DNA from: Flavobacterium psychrophilum
GTDB lineage: Bacteria; Bacteroidota; Bacteroidia; Flavobacteriales; Flavobacteriaceae
DNA length: 64,000 bases
Assembly: GCA_945874225.1 (NCBI GenBank)
Contig: CAMCFT010000001.1
Span: 186,001 to 250,000, forward strand
Reading direction: 5' to 3'
The notes under the pieces are model-generated. The model ran no database searches, was not told where the DNA came from, and saw only the letters and a program-made list of their open reading frames with translations. The translations under genes and the position numbers were made by a program. Of the stretch, positions 1 to 8,383 are shown piece after piece (position 1 is the first letter of the stretch; every line of letters begins with the position of its first letter).

Positions 1-948
1 TCCGTCATCGGCAATTACTTTACAAGCTCTTTCTAATAAACGAGAGTGCAAGTAAAAAACGTCTCCAGGATATGCTTCACGTCCTGGTGGTCTTCTCAAC
101 AAAAGAGAAACTTCACGATACGCAACAGCTTGTTTAGATAAATCATCATAAACAATTAAAGCTGGACGACCTGAATCTCTAAAATATTCACCAATTGCAG
201 CACCTGCCATTGGAGCATAAACTTGCATTGGAGCTGGATCAGAAGCATTAGCAGCCACAATTACTGTGTAAGCCATTGCACCTCTTTCTTCCAACATTTT
301 TGCGATTCCTGCTACAGTTGACGCTTTTTGTCCAATTGCAACATATATACAAAATACAGGTTTTCCTGCATCGTAAAATTCTTTTTGATTCAAAATGGTA
401 TCCAAACAAACGGTAGATTTACCTGTTTGACGGTCACCAATAACTAGCTCACGTTGTCCACGACCTACTGGAATCATTGCATCTACTGCTTTGATACCTG
501 TTTGTAATGGCTCAGTAACTGGCTGACGGAAGATAACTCCAGGAGCTTTTCTTTCTAATGGCATTTCGAATAATTCGCCAGTAATAGGTCCTTTTCCATC
601 AATTGGAAATCCAAGTGTGTTTACTACACGACCTACCATTCCTTCTCCTGTTTTTAGGGAAGCAATACGTTGTGTTCTTTTAACTGTTGAACCTTCTTTG
701 ATTCCTGTTGATGGTCCTAAAAGTACCACACCAACATTGTCTTCTTCAAGATTCAAAACAATAGCTTCAAGTCCATTGTCAAATTCTACAAGTTCACCAT
801 ATTGAACATTAGAAAGCCCATAAACACGAGCAATCCCATCTCCTACATTTAGTACTGATCCAACTTCTTCAAGTGTAGCTCCAGATTCGAATGCTTCAAC
901 TTGTTTTCTTAATATTGCTGAAATCTCAGCAGGTTTAATTTCCGCCAT
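1..948 (-). CDS. atpA: ATP synthase F1 subunit alpha (partial, C-terminus outside window)
   Basis: Non-catalytic nucleotide-binding subunit of the cytoplasmic F1 head of the F-type ATP synthase. The 316 residues in the window begin [16 protein letters not shown] and include the beta-barrel region ([11 protein letters not shown], about 35-44) and the P-loop GDRQTGKS at residues 171-178. About 200 residues of a typical 520-530 residue alpha subunit lie left of position 1. The start is the ATG at 946-948, 16 bases after the stop of atpH, so it is the last visible gene of the operon atpB-E-F-H-A. The reading frame stays open to the window edge. Identification is secure from the conserved core. 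Confidence 0.97.
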   Translation of the reverse strand, partial: MAEIKPAEISAILRKQVEAFESGATLEEVGSVLNVGDGIARVYGLSNVQYGELVEFDNGLEAIVLNLEEDNVGVVLLGPSTGIKEGSTVKRTQRIASLKTGEGMVGRVVNTLGFPIDGKGPITGELFEMPLERKAPGVIFRQPVTEPLQTGIKAVDAMIPVGRGQRELVIGDRQTGKSTVCLDTILNQKEFYDAGKPVFCIYVAIGQKASTVAGIAKMLEERGAMAYTVIVAANASDPAPMQVYAPMAGAAIGEYFRDSGRPALIVYDDLSKQAVAYREVSLLLRRPPGREAYPGDVFYLHSRLLERACKVIADDG

Positions 949-964
949 AATTATTTATAAATAA

Positions 965-1498
965 CTAGTTATTCAATTCTCTTTTTAAAACTTGTAATCT
1001 GTTGGCAACAGAAGCGTTGTATTGCTTGTCACCTATTCTTAAAATAAATCCTCCAATGATGGATGGATCTACAGTGTTTTCAATCGTAATCTTCTTGTCT
1101 GAAAATGTTGCTATTTTAGCCGAAACTTTAGCTTCCAAAGCGGCGTCCATAGGAATGGCTGTTGTGACTTTTGCCACTTCAACACCGTTCATAATATCAA
1201 ACAATTTGTTGTATTCTACTGCAATGGCACCTAAAATTTCAAATCTTTTGTTTTCCAATAATAGATGAAAAAGGCTTTTTGTTACCGCATTTGAATTTGC
1301 AAAAACTTCTAAAAGTGCATTTTCTTTTTGCTCTACTTTAATAGTTGGGCTTTGAATAAAAATATTCAATTCCGCATTGGTATTAATCGTAGAAGAAATC
1401 AATGCCATATCAGCACTAACTTCAGAAGCTACTTTTTTGGAGTCTGCGATTTCCAGAATGGCTTTTGCGTAACGAATTGCTGCTCTTGTACCTGACAT
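965..1498 (-). CDS. atpH: ATP synthase F1 subunit delta
   Basis: Delta (OSCP-like) subunit, which joins the top of F1 to the peripheral b stalk. The 177 residues are the usual family length. The N-terminal helical domain starts with TRAAIRYAKAILEIADSK, and the C-terminal region carries the family signature around IIGGFILRIGDKQYNASV followed by a helix ending LKRELNN. The ATG is one base from the stop of atpF, which indicates translational coupling. Position between atpF and atpA is the standard order. Confidence 0.95.
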   Translation of the reverse strand: MSGTRAAIRYAKAILEIADSKKVASEVSADMALISSTINTNAELNIFIQSPTIKVEQKENALLEVFANSNAVTKSLFHLLLENKRFEILGAIAVEYNKLFDIMNGVEVAKVTTAIPMDAALEAKVSAKIATFSDKKITIENTVDPSIIGGFILRIGDKQYNASVANRLQVLKRELNN

Positions 1499-1499
1499 A

Positions 1500-2000
1500 T
1501 TAGCTTAATTTAGCGTCGCCTAACATTTTCTCCACTAATTTTACTTGAGTAGCTTTGTTAGATAATTCGTCTTTTAATAATTTCTCAGCAATTTCAATAG
1601 ACAAGGTAGAAACCTGAAGTTTCAATTCTGCCAAAGCGGCATTTTTTTCGCTTTCGATTGCAGCTTTCGCTTGTTCGATCATTTTCAACCCTTGAGCTTG
1701 TGCTTCGTTTTTGGCATCTGAAACCATTTTCTCTTTTATTTCACGAGCATCTTTTAACATTGCATCGCGTTCTAATCTTGCTTCTTGCAAAATACGTTGA
1801 TTGTCAGATTGAAGATTTTGCATTTCTTTTCTAGCATTGTCAGCTGAAAGCAAGGCGTTTTTTATACCTTCTTCTCTTTCGTTAACGGCGTCAAGAATTG
1901 GTTTCCAAGCAAATTTTTTCAATAGGAAAATCAATCCTACAAAAATTATTGTTTGCCAGATAAATAATCCAAACGAAAAATCATTTATTAACTTTTCCAT
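1500..2000 (-). CDS. atpF: ATP synthase F0 subunit b
   Basis: Peripheral stalk subunit b, 166 residues. One N-terminal membrane helix (residues about 10-27, FIWQTIIFVGLIFLLKKFAW) is followed by a long charged, alanine-rich amphipathic helix typical of the b dimer. No second b or b' gene is present nearby, so the stalk is presumably a homodimer (inference). It lies 83 bases downstream of atpE and almost touches atpH. Confidence 0.95.
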   Translation of the reverse strand: MEKLINDFSFGLFIWQTIIFVGLIFLLKKFAWKPILDAVNEREEGIKNALLSADNARKEMQNLQSDNQRILQEARLERDAMLKDAREIKEKMVSDAKNEAQAQGLKMIEQAKAAIESEKNAALAELKLQVSTLSIEIAEKLLKDELSNKATQVKLVEKMLGDAKLS

Positions 2001-2083
2001 AGTATGTCTTTAATTGTAATCTTTTAATTTAATTTTAAAAACTAAAGCTGCAACCAACCGTTGCAGCTTTTTGTTTTGAAGAA

Positions 2084-2275
2084 TTATACAGCGAATAAAG
2101 CTGCAAATCCAATACCTTCAATAAGCGCAGCTGCAATAAGCATTGCTGTTTGAATTTTTCCAGTAGCTTCTGGTTGACGAGCGATTGCGTCCATTGCAGA
2201 ACCACCGATTCTACCAATACCAATACCTGCTCCAATAACTACTAATCCTGCTCCAACGATTTTAGGAATTTCCAT
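2084..2275 (-). CDS. atpE: ATP synthase F0 subunit c (proteolipid)
   Basis: Ring subunit c, 63 residues, a hairpin of two membrane helices with the polar loop ARQPE between them. The ion-carrying carboxylate is Glu53 in AALIEGIGF. The residues that typify sodium-binding rings (a Gln in helix 1 and a Thr/Ser directly after the Glu) are not seen, so proton specificity is the likely reading (inference). The glycine-rich first helix (GAGIGIGRIGGSA) packs the ring. The protein is shorter than the 79 residues of the E. coli subunit. Confidence 0.96.
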   Translation of the reverse strand: MEIPKIVGAGLVVIGAGIGIGRIGGSAMDAIARQPEATGKIQTAMLIAAALIEGIGFAALFAV

Positions 2276-2311
2276 AAAAATATGTATTAAAAATTAAACA
2301 TTCTTTGTTAG

Positions 2312-2370
2312 GTCTTAATGTCTAATGTCTTAATGTCTAGTGTGACTTTATGACTTTCGACTTTATGACA
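2312..2370. repeat. short direct repeats between atpB and atpE
   Basis: The intergenic stretch is built from short iterated words: taatgtct occurs three times, followed by gactttat/gactttcg words repeated three times. It looks like slippage-prone low-complexity DNA. It lies inside the atp operon and could influence the relative yield of atpB and the very abundant subunit c, but that is only inference. Confidence 0.6.
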
Positions 2371-2375
2371 TTTGA

Positions 2376-3521
2376 TTAATGATGAGCTTCTTCGTGATGA
2401 TGCTCTTCAACTGCCGATCCAAAATACAATGCCGATAACATTGTGAAAATATAGGCTTGTAATAACGCAACTAATATTTCGATTATTGAAATAGCGAATG
2501 ACAACATAAATGACAAGCTACTTCCTAACCAACTTTTGAAAATAAATATCAATCCTATTAAACTCATCAATACAATATGTCCTGCAAAAATATTTGCGTA
2601 CAAACGTATCATTAATGCAAATGGCTTAATAAATACTCCCAACAATTCTATAGGCGCAAGGATTATTTTCATTGGAGTTGGCACACCTGGCATCCAGAAA
2701 ATGTGTCCCCAATAGTTCTTGTTAGCTGTACCATTTGTGATTATAAATGTGATTACCGCTAATCCAAAAGTTATGGCGATATTTCCTGTAACATTAATTC
2801 CTAGTGGAGTCAAACCAAAGATATTCAAGAACCATACAAAGAAAAAGATGGTCAATAAATAACTCATATATCTTTTATAATGTTTTTCGCCAATGTTTGG
2901 AATCGCAATTTCGTCACGAATGTACAATACGATTGGTTCGAAAAGTCTTCCAAAACCTGAAGAAATTCCTCCGTTTTTAGCATACGATTTTGCCAGGCTT
3001 GTAAACAATAAAAACATTAACAGTGCCACGATCATAATAGTCAAAACTCCTTTTGTAATAGAAAGGTCAATAGGTTTTGCATTTGTTGGATGGTGCTCAT
3101 CTCCTGTTATGGTTCCTGCAGCATCAGTTTTGTATATTTTTTCGTTGTGATACAAAACATAATAATTCCCATTAGATTCAACAACTGCTTCTCCGTGGTG
3201 AAATTTTGAAGAAGAGAAAAAGTGAACTCCGTTATCCCAAAGAATAATTGGTAATGGAAATCCGTAATGTTCTCTTTTTGCTGCGTCCGCAAAAAGAGAA
3301 AATTCGTGACCATCAAGAACGTGATGCCCAATTACTTCTTTTATTTGTTCTTTAATTTCCGATGTTTCCTCTTCTGCTACAGGAGCAGCTTCGTGTGCAA
3401 CGGCTGTTGTTTCAGTTTGTACTGGTGTGCCTTCCGATGGTGTATTGGCAAAACCAAATAGTGGAAGACAAGCTATTAAAATTGCTATTATAAATCTAAG
3501 TGATTTGTTTGAAAACACCAT
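2376..3521 (-). CDS. atpB: ATP synthase F0 subunit a with periplasmic N-terminal extension
   Basis: Proton channel subunit a, 381 residues, much longer than the roughly 270 of E. coli. Residues 1-25 look like a cleavable signal peptide (ending FGFANT). They are followed by about 130 residues of acidic, His-containing sequence before the first membrane helix (about 160-180, LTIMIVALLMFLLFTSLAKS). The essential arginine is in the helix MIRLYANIFAGHIVLM. The C-terminus is His-rich (EEHHHEEAHH). The extension is common in Bacteroidota a subunits. It is the first gene of the operon and has a good promoter upstream. Confidence 0.95.
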   Translation of the reverse strand: MVFSNKSLRFIIAILIACLPLFGFANTPSEGTPVQTETTAVAHEAAPVAEEETSEIKEQIKEVIGHHVLDGHEFSLFADAAKREHYGFPLPIILWDNGVHFFSSSKFHHGEAVVESNGNYYVLYHNEKIYKTDAAGTITGDEHHPTNAKPIDLSITKGVLTIMIVALLMFLLFTSLAKSYAKNGGISSGFGRLFEPIVLYIRDEIAIPNIGEKHYKRYMSYLLTIFFFVWFLNIFGLTPLGINVTGNIAITFGLAVITFIITNGTANKNYWGHIFWMPGVPTPMKIILAPIELLGVFIKPFALMIRLYANIFAGHIVLMSLIGLIFIFKSWLGSSLSFMLSFAISIIEILVALLQAYIFTMLSALYFGSAVEEHHHEEAHH

Positions 3522-3562
3522 AACTGTTAAATATCTTAATTTTTACTTTCTGAAATTGGGTG

Positions 3563-3592
3563 CAAAGGTACATTTTAAATTAATATGCCAAA
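3563..3592 (-). promoter_or_regulatory. Bacteroidota-type promoter of the atp operon
   Basis: On the minus strand TTTG (3592-3589) is followed after 18 bases by TACCTTTG (3570-3563), matching the TTTG / TAnnTTTG promoter of Bacteroidota. The atpB start codon is 42 bases downstream of the -7 box. The -33 element overlaps the small palindrome tgccaaaggca, which may also end transcription from the upstream membrane-protein gene. Confidence 0.7.
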
Positions 3593-3638
3593 GGCATTAA
3601 ATAAAAAAGTTTGGAAGAATTTCGGTTTAAAATGCGAT

Positions 3639-4037
3639 TTATTGCTTATTGTTTAAAATTCTTATAGTTTCAATGGTTTCAATTGTTAAAAACAAAGCAA
3701 AAATGACGAAAAAGTTAATTTTTTCGGTTCCCGCATTTGGATTTCCAGAATGTAGTATAGGATACAAAACGGCGTAAGAAATCGCCATCTTAATACAGGT
3801 CACCAATAAAAAAGTGTAACCTACATTGTCAATATTATTAGATTTGACCTTAATAAGAATAAGAAGTATAATCACTGAGCAAATGAAGAAAAATCCGTAC
3901 TCAATTTCTATTGGAAAATGAAAACCCTGAAACTTTGGATTATTGTCATTCAGAAAAAAAATCAGCTTGTGTACAAGATAAACCAGAATTGAAAGGAATA
4001 ATACTTCAATAATGGGTTGGTACTTTTTAAAATTCAT
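3639..4037 (-). CDS. hypothetical four-helix membrane protein upstream of the atp operon
   Basis: A 132-residue protein with about four hydrophobic segments (residues about 10-30, 47-63, 74-92 and 105-122). I recognise no catalytic motif. It follows the AtpZ/AtpI gene by six bases and precedes the atp promoter. This is where an AtpI-like assembly factor or a second small ATP-synthase-associated protein is often found, so a role in ATP synthase assembly is possible but unproven. It probably shares a transcript with AtpZ, bactofilin and the SprE-like gene. Confidence 0.75.
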   Translation of the reverse strand: MNFKKYQPIIEVLFLSILVYLVHKLIFFLNDNNPKFQGFHFPIEIEYGFFFICSVIILLILIKVKSNNIDNVGYTFLLVTCIKMAISYAVLYPILHSGNPNAGTEKINFFVIFALFLTIETIETIRILNNKQ

Positions 4038-4043
4038 TTTGGT

Positions 4044-4283
4044 TTATGACGATTTATTAATTTCTTTCAGTTGTCTGTTGATGTTGTAAAATGCAATAGC
4101 AACTCCCGCCAACGTGAGGATTTTGACATATACATTATGAGAATTTGGATATTTCTCGTCCAGCCAATTTCCAAAATACGAAAACAGAAATATAATTGCT
4201 CCCATTTGAATGGGAATATTAATAAGAGCGAGCCACTTATTATTGGTTTGCTTCTTCGGGTTTGGGTTGTCCGTCATTTGCAA
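4044..4283 (-). CDS. AtpZ/AtpI family protein
   Basis: 79 residues (77 if the second Met is used), with two predicted membrane helices: WLALINIPIQMGAIIFLFSYF (about 18-38) and VKILTLAGVAIAFYNINRQ (about 53-71). The loop GNWLDEKYPN is typical of AtpZ/AtpI proteins, which assist c-ring assembly or Mg2+ handling for the F-ATPase in other bacteria. Its position just before the atp operon supports this. The start overlaps the end of the bactofilin gene by about 44 bases, an unusually long same-strand overlap suggesting translational coupling. Confidence 0.8.
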   Translation of the reverse strand: MQMTDNPNPKKQTNNKWLALINIPIQMGAIIFLFSYFGNWLDEKYPNSHNVYVKILTLAGVAIAFYNINRQLKEINKSS

Positions 4284-4650
4284 TGTGGTTTTTGGAATTG
4301 GTCTTCATCATACAAGAAGCGCTAAAATCGGCGCCGGGTTCCACTGATAATTTTTCGCAAATTACTTCTCCGTGAATGCTGGCTTTATGCTTCACATTCA
4401 GTATTTCGGCAACTTGAATTTTCCCTTTAAATCTTCCTTCTATGTCGGCATTTCTACAAACAATATCACCAGTAACAATTCCTGCCGGTCCAATAACAAT
4501 TTTTCCTTTCGATTGAAAATTTCCTGTTAATTCCCCGTCAAGTCTAAAGTCGGCCTGGGAAATAATATCTCCTTTTATTATTGTTCCTTCAACAATTCTA
4601 TTCGTTTTTCCAAGTAGTTCAGTATATGATTTTGGCTTTTTATCAAACAT
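4240..4650 (-). CDS. bactofilin (polymer-forming cytoskeletal protein)
   Basis: 136 residues with the bactofilin beta-helix: repeated short strands such as IVEGTIIKGDIISQADFRL, GKIVIGPAGIVTGDIVCRN and GRFKGKIQVAEILNV. Bactofilins polymerise without nucleotide into filaments that localise cell-wall or motility proteins. The termini are short and polar, as usual. It starts three bases after the stop of the SprE-like gene and overlaps AtpZ, so it is in the same operon. Whether it takes part in gliding or envelope organisation cannot be read from sequence. Confidence 0.88.
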   Translation of the reverse strand: MFDKKPKSYTELLGKTNRIVEGTIIKGDIISQADFRLDGELTGNFQSKGKIVIGPAGIVTGDIVCRNADIEGRFKGKIQVAEILNVKHKASIHGEVICEKLSVEPGADFSASCMMKTNSKNHIANDGQPKPEEANQ

Positions 4651-4653
4651 AAT

Positions 4654-7485
4654 TTAAGGCTTTGTAGGTGAAGTAGGATTCGGATTGTCTATGTCGTCCG
4701 TAGTCGGAATTCCTGCTGGAGGTCTTGTTCCTGGAGGCATTCCTTGTTTTGATGTTCTTTGTTTTAGAGCAGCTTGGTCTGGATTTAACGGCTGAGGAAC
4801 TGCTTGTTGAGGAACTACTGCCGGTTGAACAGGAACAGGAATGACTTTTGGCGGTGCCAAATATTCTGCTAGATTTTTCTTGATTTGAACTACTTTATAG
4901 TTTTCATTAGAAATCACAATCGCCGGTTCCGTGATTTTATATTTTTTATCGTCTTTCATTATTACAGCAATATTTCGTGCGTACGCTTCTGATGTTATGC
5001 CCCGAATCGTTATGAAATTTTCTTTTTCGGTATAAATATCAAATGTATAGGATAGCTTGTTTATATTTTCGCTGGCAATGAATTTCTTGATTTTTTCTTC
5101 TAATGCTTTTGTGTTTTTATCTTCGCTTTTTCCAACTTTATAAAGTATTTTCCAGTTTTTGGTGTCGACTGTGGTAAAATTCATTTTCTCCAATAACGGA
5201 ATTTGGGTCTTCAAAATTTCCTGTGCATTTTTGCCTTCTTCGCTATTTGGATAATTATCCGCAACAAACTGCATTGCTTTTTTATAGGCTTCTAATCCTT
5301 GAAGTTTTCCAATGGTATTTGCTTTAAGCAATTCAAATTTTGGCACAATCTCATCTCCAAAAAATTGAATAATAAGTCCGTCCATTTTTTCTAAAACTAC
5401 GACAAATTGCTCTTCCTGATATAATTTATACCATTTATTATATTCGGCTTCAGGAGTATCAATTTCAGAAACTGAATCGGAATTTGTATTGTTAATGATT
5501 TGTGCATAGCGAGAATCCGGATATTGGCTGGAAATTCGGTTTTTCATCTCTTCCGCCTTTGCGCTATCAGTAATTTGATAAATTTTATACAAATTATACA
5601 TCGTCGGAAGTACTAATTTTTCATCTGGATTATACTGTAACAATAGCTCTAACTTGTTGCTCGCCAATTGATATTCCTTGAATTTTTCTTTGTAAATAAC
5701 TCCAAGCTGATAATAAGCAAAGTTTCTTTCTTTAGCAATACTGTCAATTTCTTCTTGCGTTTTCGGAAGCTGGTCTAAATAAAAAGCCGTTGTGTATTGA
5801 GGTGTTTCTTCTTCAGCTGTTTTTTCTTCCAAATCTGGATTTGTTTCATCTGCCACGTCTTCTTCCCCAGCGTTTGTTCTATTGGCAGGCAATCGCCAAT
5901 TGCCACTTAAAGCTCTGTTTCCCCATCTTTTTTTGAACTCTACTTTCCCAAAAGCTACCGTTGAAGGATTGTAAAAATAAAAAGTGTTTGACGCATCCTT
6001 CGCAGAAGTATTAGTCATTGAAGGTGGCGCAAGTCCAGGTTTTTTTATTGGTTTTCCGGCTTGCTGAACGCCTGTTGCAGGATCATCAGAGCTGGTTAAA
6101 CTGTTTCTTTGAATGTTTTCAAGTTTTTCTTTTTGTTTTTCTTCAAAGATTTTTTTGGCCTCATCTGATTTTTTTAATTTGCTAATGTAATCCTCAAAGT
6201 ATAAAATCCTGTCTTTATCTGACATCGCAACTACATTTAAAATGCTATCATTTCTTTTGGCGATAGATTCATACTCAATTACTTCGTCTAAATCTTTTCT
6301 GACCTTTTTTATATGAATGTATTCTCTGGTTTTAACATCCATTTTAACTAAAGTACTGTCATAATATTTAGCGGCTATTAAATATTCTGTGTTTTTAAAA
6401 TGCATATTTCCCAAATTCCTATAATTTGAAGCCGCCAAATAGGCGTCTTTAGAATTTGTTTTTAGAGACTTATTGTAAAATTCTTTGGCTAATTTCTGAT
6501 CGTTTTGTTTATCATAAAAAACACCCATTTCATAATAAATAATATCTAAAAAGGGTCGGTTTTCTCTGTCTGCAACCAGTTTGTTATAGGTTTTTACAAA
6601 AGCATCTCCATCTCCGTTTTCAAAATCAAATAACTCGGCTTTCTTAGCATACGCTTGAATAATATATTCTCTTTCCGCTTTTCTATTCATATCTATCACG
6701 GATTGATAGCTGATTATAGCGCTGTCTCTTTTGCCTAATTCCTGATACAATTGTCCAAGGATAAAGCGATATCTTGTTTTTTCGTAATTTACTTTGGTGA
6801 AACTTACAGCGATTTTTAATTTGGCAATAGCACTGTCTTTCTCTTCAACATTTAAAAATGTTTCTGCTAAAAGTGCGTTGGCATCTGCAATGTCTTGCTT
6901 TTTAAGCTTTTTTTCGTCCAGAAGTTTGGATATATTTTTTAAAACCTGCACGTCATTTCCTAAACGCATATTGGTTTTCTCTCTCCAAATTTTTGACTGA
7001 TATATATTGCTGCTGTTGGGATATTTGTATAAAATATAATTAAAAGCGTCTAATGCAGGAATAAATCTTTGGTCATAATAACGGGCTTTGCCAAGCAGTA
7101 AATAAGCCTCATCTATTTGATAATTTTTTTCTTGACCGCCAATATTCATAGAGTGTTTTTGAATTGCTTTGGTCGCTTTGGCCTCGGCTAGTTCAAAATT
7201 GGCGTTTTTCGATTTTCCATCTGGAGTATTGTCTTCTTTAATTTGCATTCTTTCGACAGGCAATCTCTTCCAAAAATTGTCTTTGCTATCTTCTTTTATG
7301 CTTTCAATTCCTTTGTTCAAGCCAATTTGACCATTATATAAAATATTGTCTCTTGTGCTTAATGCATGGGAATTTCTAGCCAAAAAAGTGTCTTTCTTAG
7401 TAGAACAAGCTACCAAGATGATTAAAAATGCTATAAAGAAGGTGTGTTTAAGTGTCTTGGTTTTCAATGGGAAACAGTTTATCAT
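4654..7485 (-). CDS. sprE: SprE/PorW-type TPR lipoprotein of the type IX secretion and gliding system
   Basis: 943 residues. The signal peptide ends in lipobox LVAC with Cys27 as the lipidated residue. The protein is then rich in TPR-like helical repeats (for example AYLLLGKARYYDQRFIPALDAF, about 130-150, and further repeats near 250-390, 590-650 and 690-760) and ends in a low-complexity Pro/Gln tail. Size, lipobox, TPR content and the neighbourhood of bactofilin and the atp operon fit SprE of Flavobacterium johnsoniae and PorW of Porphyromonas, both needed for type IX secretion. This is recognition from memory. An unrelated TPR lipoprotein is the alternative. Confidence 0.75.
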   Translation of the reverse strand: MINCFPLKTKTLKHTFFIAFLIILVACSTKKDTFLARNSHALSTRDNILYNGQIGLNKGIESIKEDSKDNFWKRLPVERMQIKEDNTPDGKSKNANFELAEAKATKAIQKHSMNIGGQEKNYQIDEAYLLLGKARYYDQRFIPALDAFNYILYKYPNSSNIYQSKIWREKTNMRLGNDVQVLKNISKLLDEKKLKKQDIADANALLAETFLNVEEKDSAIAKLKIAVSFTKVNYEKTRYRFILGQLYQELGKRDSAIISYQSVIDMNRKAEREYIIQAYAKKAELFDFENGDGDAFVKTYNKLVADRENRPFLDIIYYEMGVFYDKQNDQKLAKEFYNKSLKTNSKDAYLAASNYRNLGNMHFKNTEYLIAAKYYDSTLVKMDVKTREYIHIKKVRKDLDEVIEYESIAKRNDSILNVVAMSDKDRILYFEDYISKLKKSDEAKKIFEEKQKEKLENIQRNSLTSSDDPATGVQQAGKPIKKPGLAPPSMTNTSAKDASNTFYFYNPSTVAFGKVEFKKRWGNRALSGNWRLPANRTNAGEEDVADETNPDLEEKTAEEETPQYTTAFYLDQLPKTQEEIDSIAKERNFAYYQLGVIYKEKFKEYQLASNKLELLLQYNPDEKLVLPTMYNLYKIYQITDSAKAEEMKNRISSQYPDSRYAQIINNTNSDSVSEIDTPEAEYNKWYKLYQEEQFVVVLEKMDGLIIQFFGDEIVPKFELLKANTIGKLQGLEAYKKAMQFVADNYPNSEEGKNAQEILKTQIPLLEKMNFTTVDTKNWKILYKVGKSEDKNTKALEEKIKKFIASENINKLSYTFDIYTEKENFITIRGITSEAYARNIAVIMKDDKKYKITEPAIVISNENYKVVQIKKNLAEYLAPPKVIPVPVQPAVVPQQAVPQPLNPDQAALKQRTSKQGMPPGTRPPAGIPTTDDIDNPNPTSPTKP

Positions 7486-7558
7486 TTAACTTTTAAAAGC
7501 GCATTTTAGTATAATGACTGGTAAAAATACGTTTCTTTTTGAAATATCGAAATTTATA

Positions 7559-7615
7559 CCGTTAGTTATTTCAAAATAGTCCAAAAAAATTTGGACTTAA
7601 AGAAATATACAACGG
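7559..7615. terminator. long interrupted hairpin after the ABC transporter genes
   Basis: Three stacked stems separated by small internal loops: ccgtt/aacgg (7559-7563 with 7611-7615), atttc/gaaat (7568-7572 with 7602-7606) and agtccaaa/tttggact (7578-7585 with 7590-7597), with an AAAA loop. It lies between the ABC ATPase stop and the sprE start, both on the minus strand, so it probably ends the ABC transporter transcript. A structured 5' leader of sprE is the alternative. Confidence 0.5.
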
Positions 7616-7660
7616 CATTATACCAAAATCATTTGATTAAAAATACACTGTATTAAAGTA

Positions 7661-8356
7661 TTAAACGGCAAAAAACGTTTCAAGCTCTTGTAATGTTTCT
7701 GGCGATGTTTGAATGTCTTTCACAATTTCGCCTTTATTAAGCACAACAATTCTATCGCAAACCTCAACTGTATGCTGTAAATCGTGGCTTGAAACCAGAA
7801 CTGTAACGTTTGGATTCTCGGCAAGTTCCTTTATTATTTTTTTTAGTCGGCTAACGGTTGTTGGATCTAAATTGGCAAACGGTTCGTCGAGAATTATTAC
7901 TTCTGGATTACCAATGAGTGTGGCAATGATTCCCACTTTCTTTTGGTTTCCTTTGGATAAATCTCGAAGATATTTCTTGTTTTTCAAGATTTCACCATTA
8001 AAAAACTCATCGTGTTTGACTAATAAAGCATCCACATCGGCTTTGTTTTGATTGCGTAAATCTCCAATGAAATAAAAATATTCTTCAGGAGTCAAATAGC
8101 CAATCAGAAAACTTTCGTCCAGAAAAGAAGACGTAAATGGTTTCCAATTTTCACTAACATTTACCTGAACATCATTGTTAATTATATTCCCTGTCGAAGG
8201 TTGAATTAAGTCCAAAAGCAAACTAAAAAAAGTGGTTTTTCCAGCTCCATTGTTGCCAACGAGACCAAAACTTTGACCTTTTGGGATTTCTAAAGTATCT
8301 ATTTTTAATACGGCCGTTCCGTTGTATGATTTTGAAAGATTTTGTACTTGTATCAT
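7661..8356 (-). CDS. ABC transporter ATP-binding protein
   Basis: 231-residue nucleotide-binding subunit. It has Walker A GNNGAGKTT (about 37-45), a signature variant LSKGNQKKVG, Walker B VIILDEPFANLDP and the switch His in VSSHD. The SKGNQKK form is typical of exporters with separate membrane subunits. The gene follows the DUF5687 permease gene by 27 bases, so the two form a two-component transporter. The substrate is unknown. Confidence 0.92.
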   Translation of the reverse strand: MIQVQNLSKSYNGTAVLKIDTLEIPKGQSFGLVGNNGAGKTTFFSLLLDLIQPSTGNIINNDVQVNVSENWKPFTSSFLDESFLIGYLTPEEYFYFIGDLRNQNKADVDALLVKHDEFFNGEILKNKKYLRDLSKGNQKKVGIIATLIGNPEVIILDEPFANLDPTTVSRLKKIIKELAENPNVTVLVSSHDLQHTVEVCDRIVVLNKGEIVKDIQTSPETLQELETFFAV

Positions 8357-8383
8357 TTTAATTTACGATTTCAGATTTACGAA

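Noticed and set aside
617..805. Plus-strand reading frame inside atpA
   Set aside because: Shadow of the minus-strand atpA; the protein has low-complexity composition and no family match.
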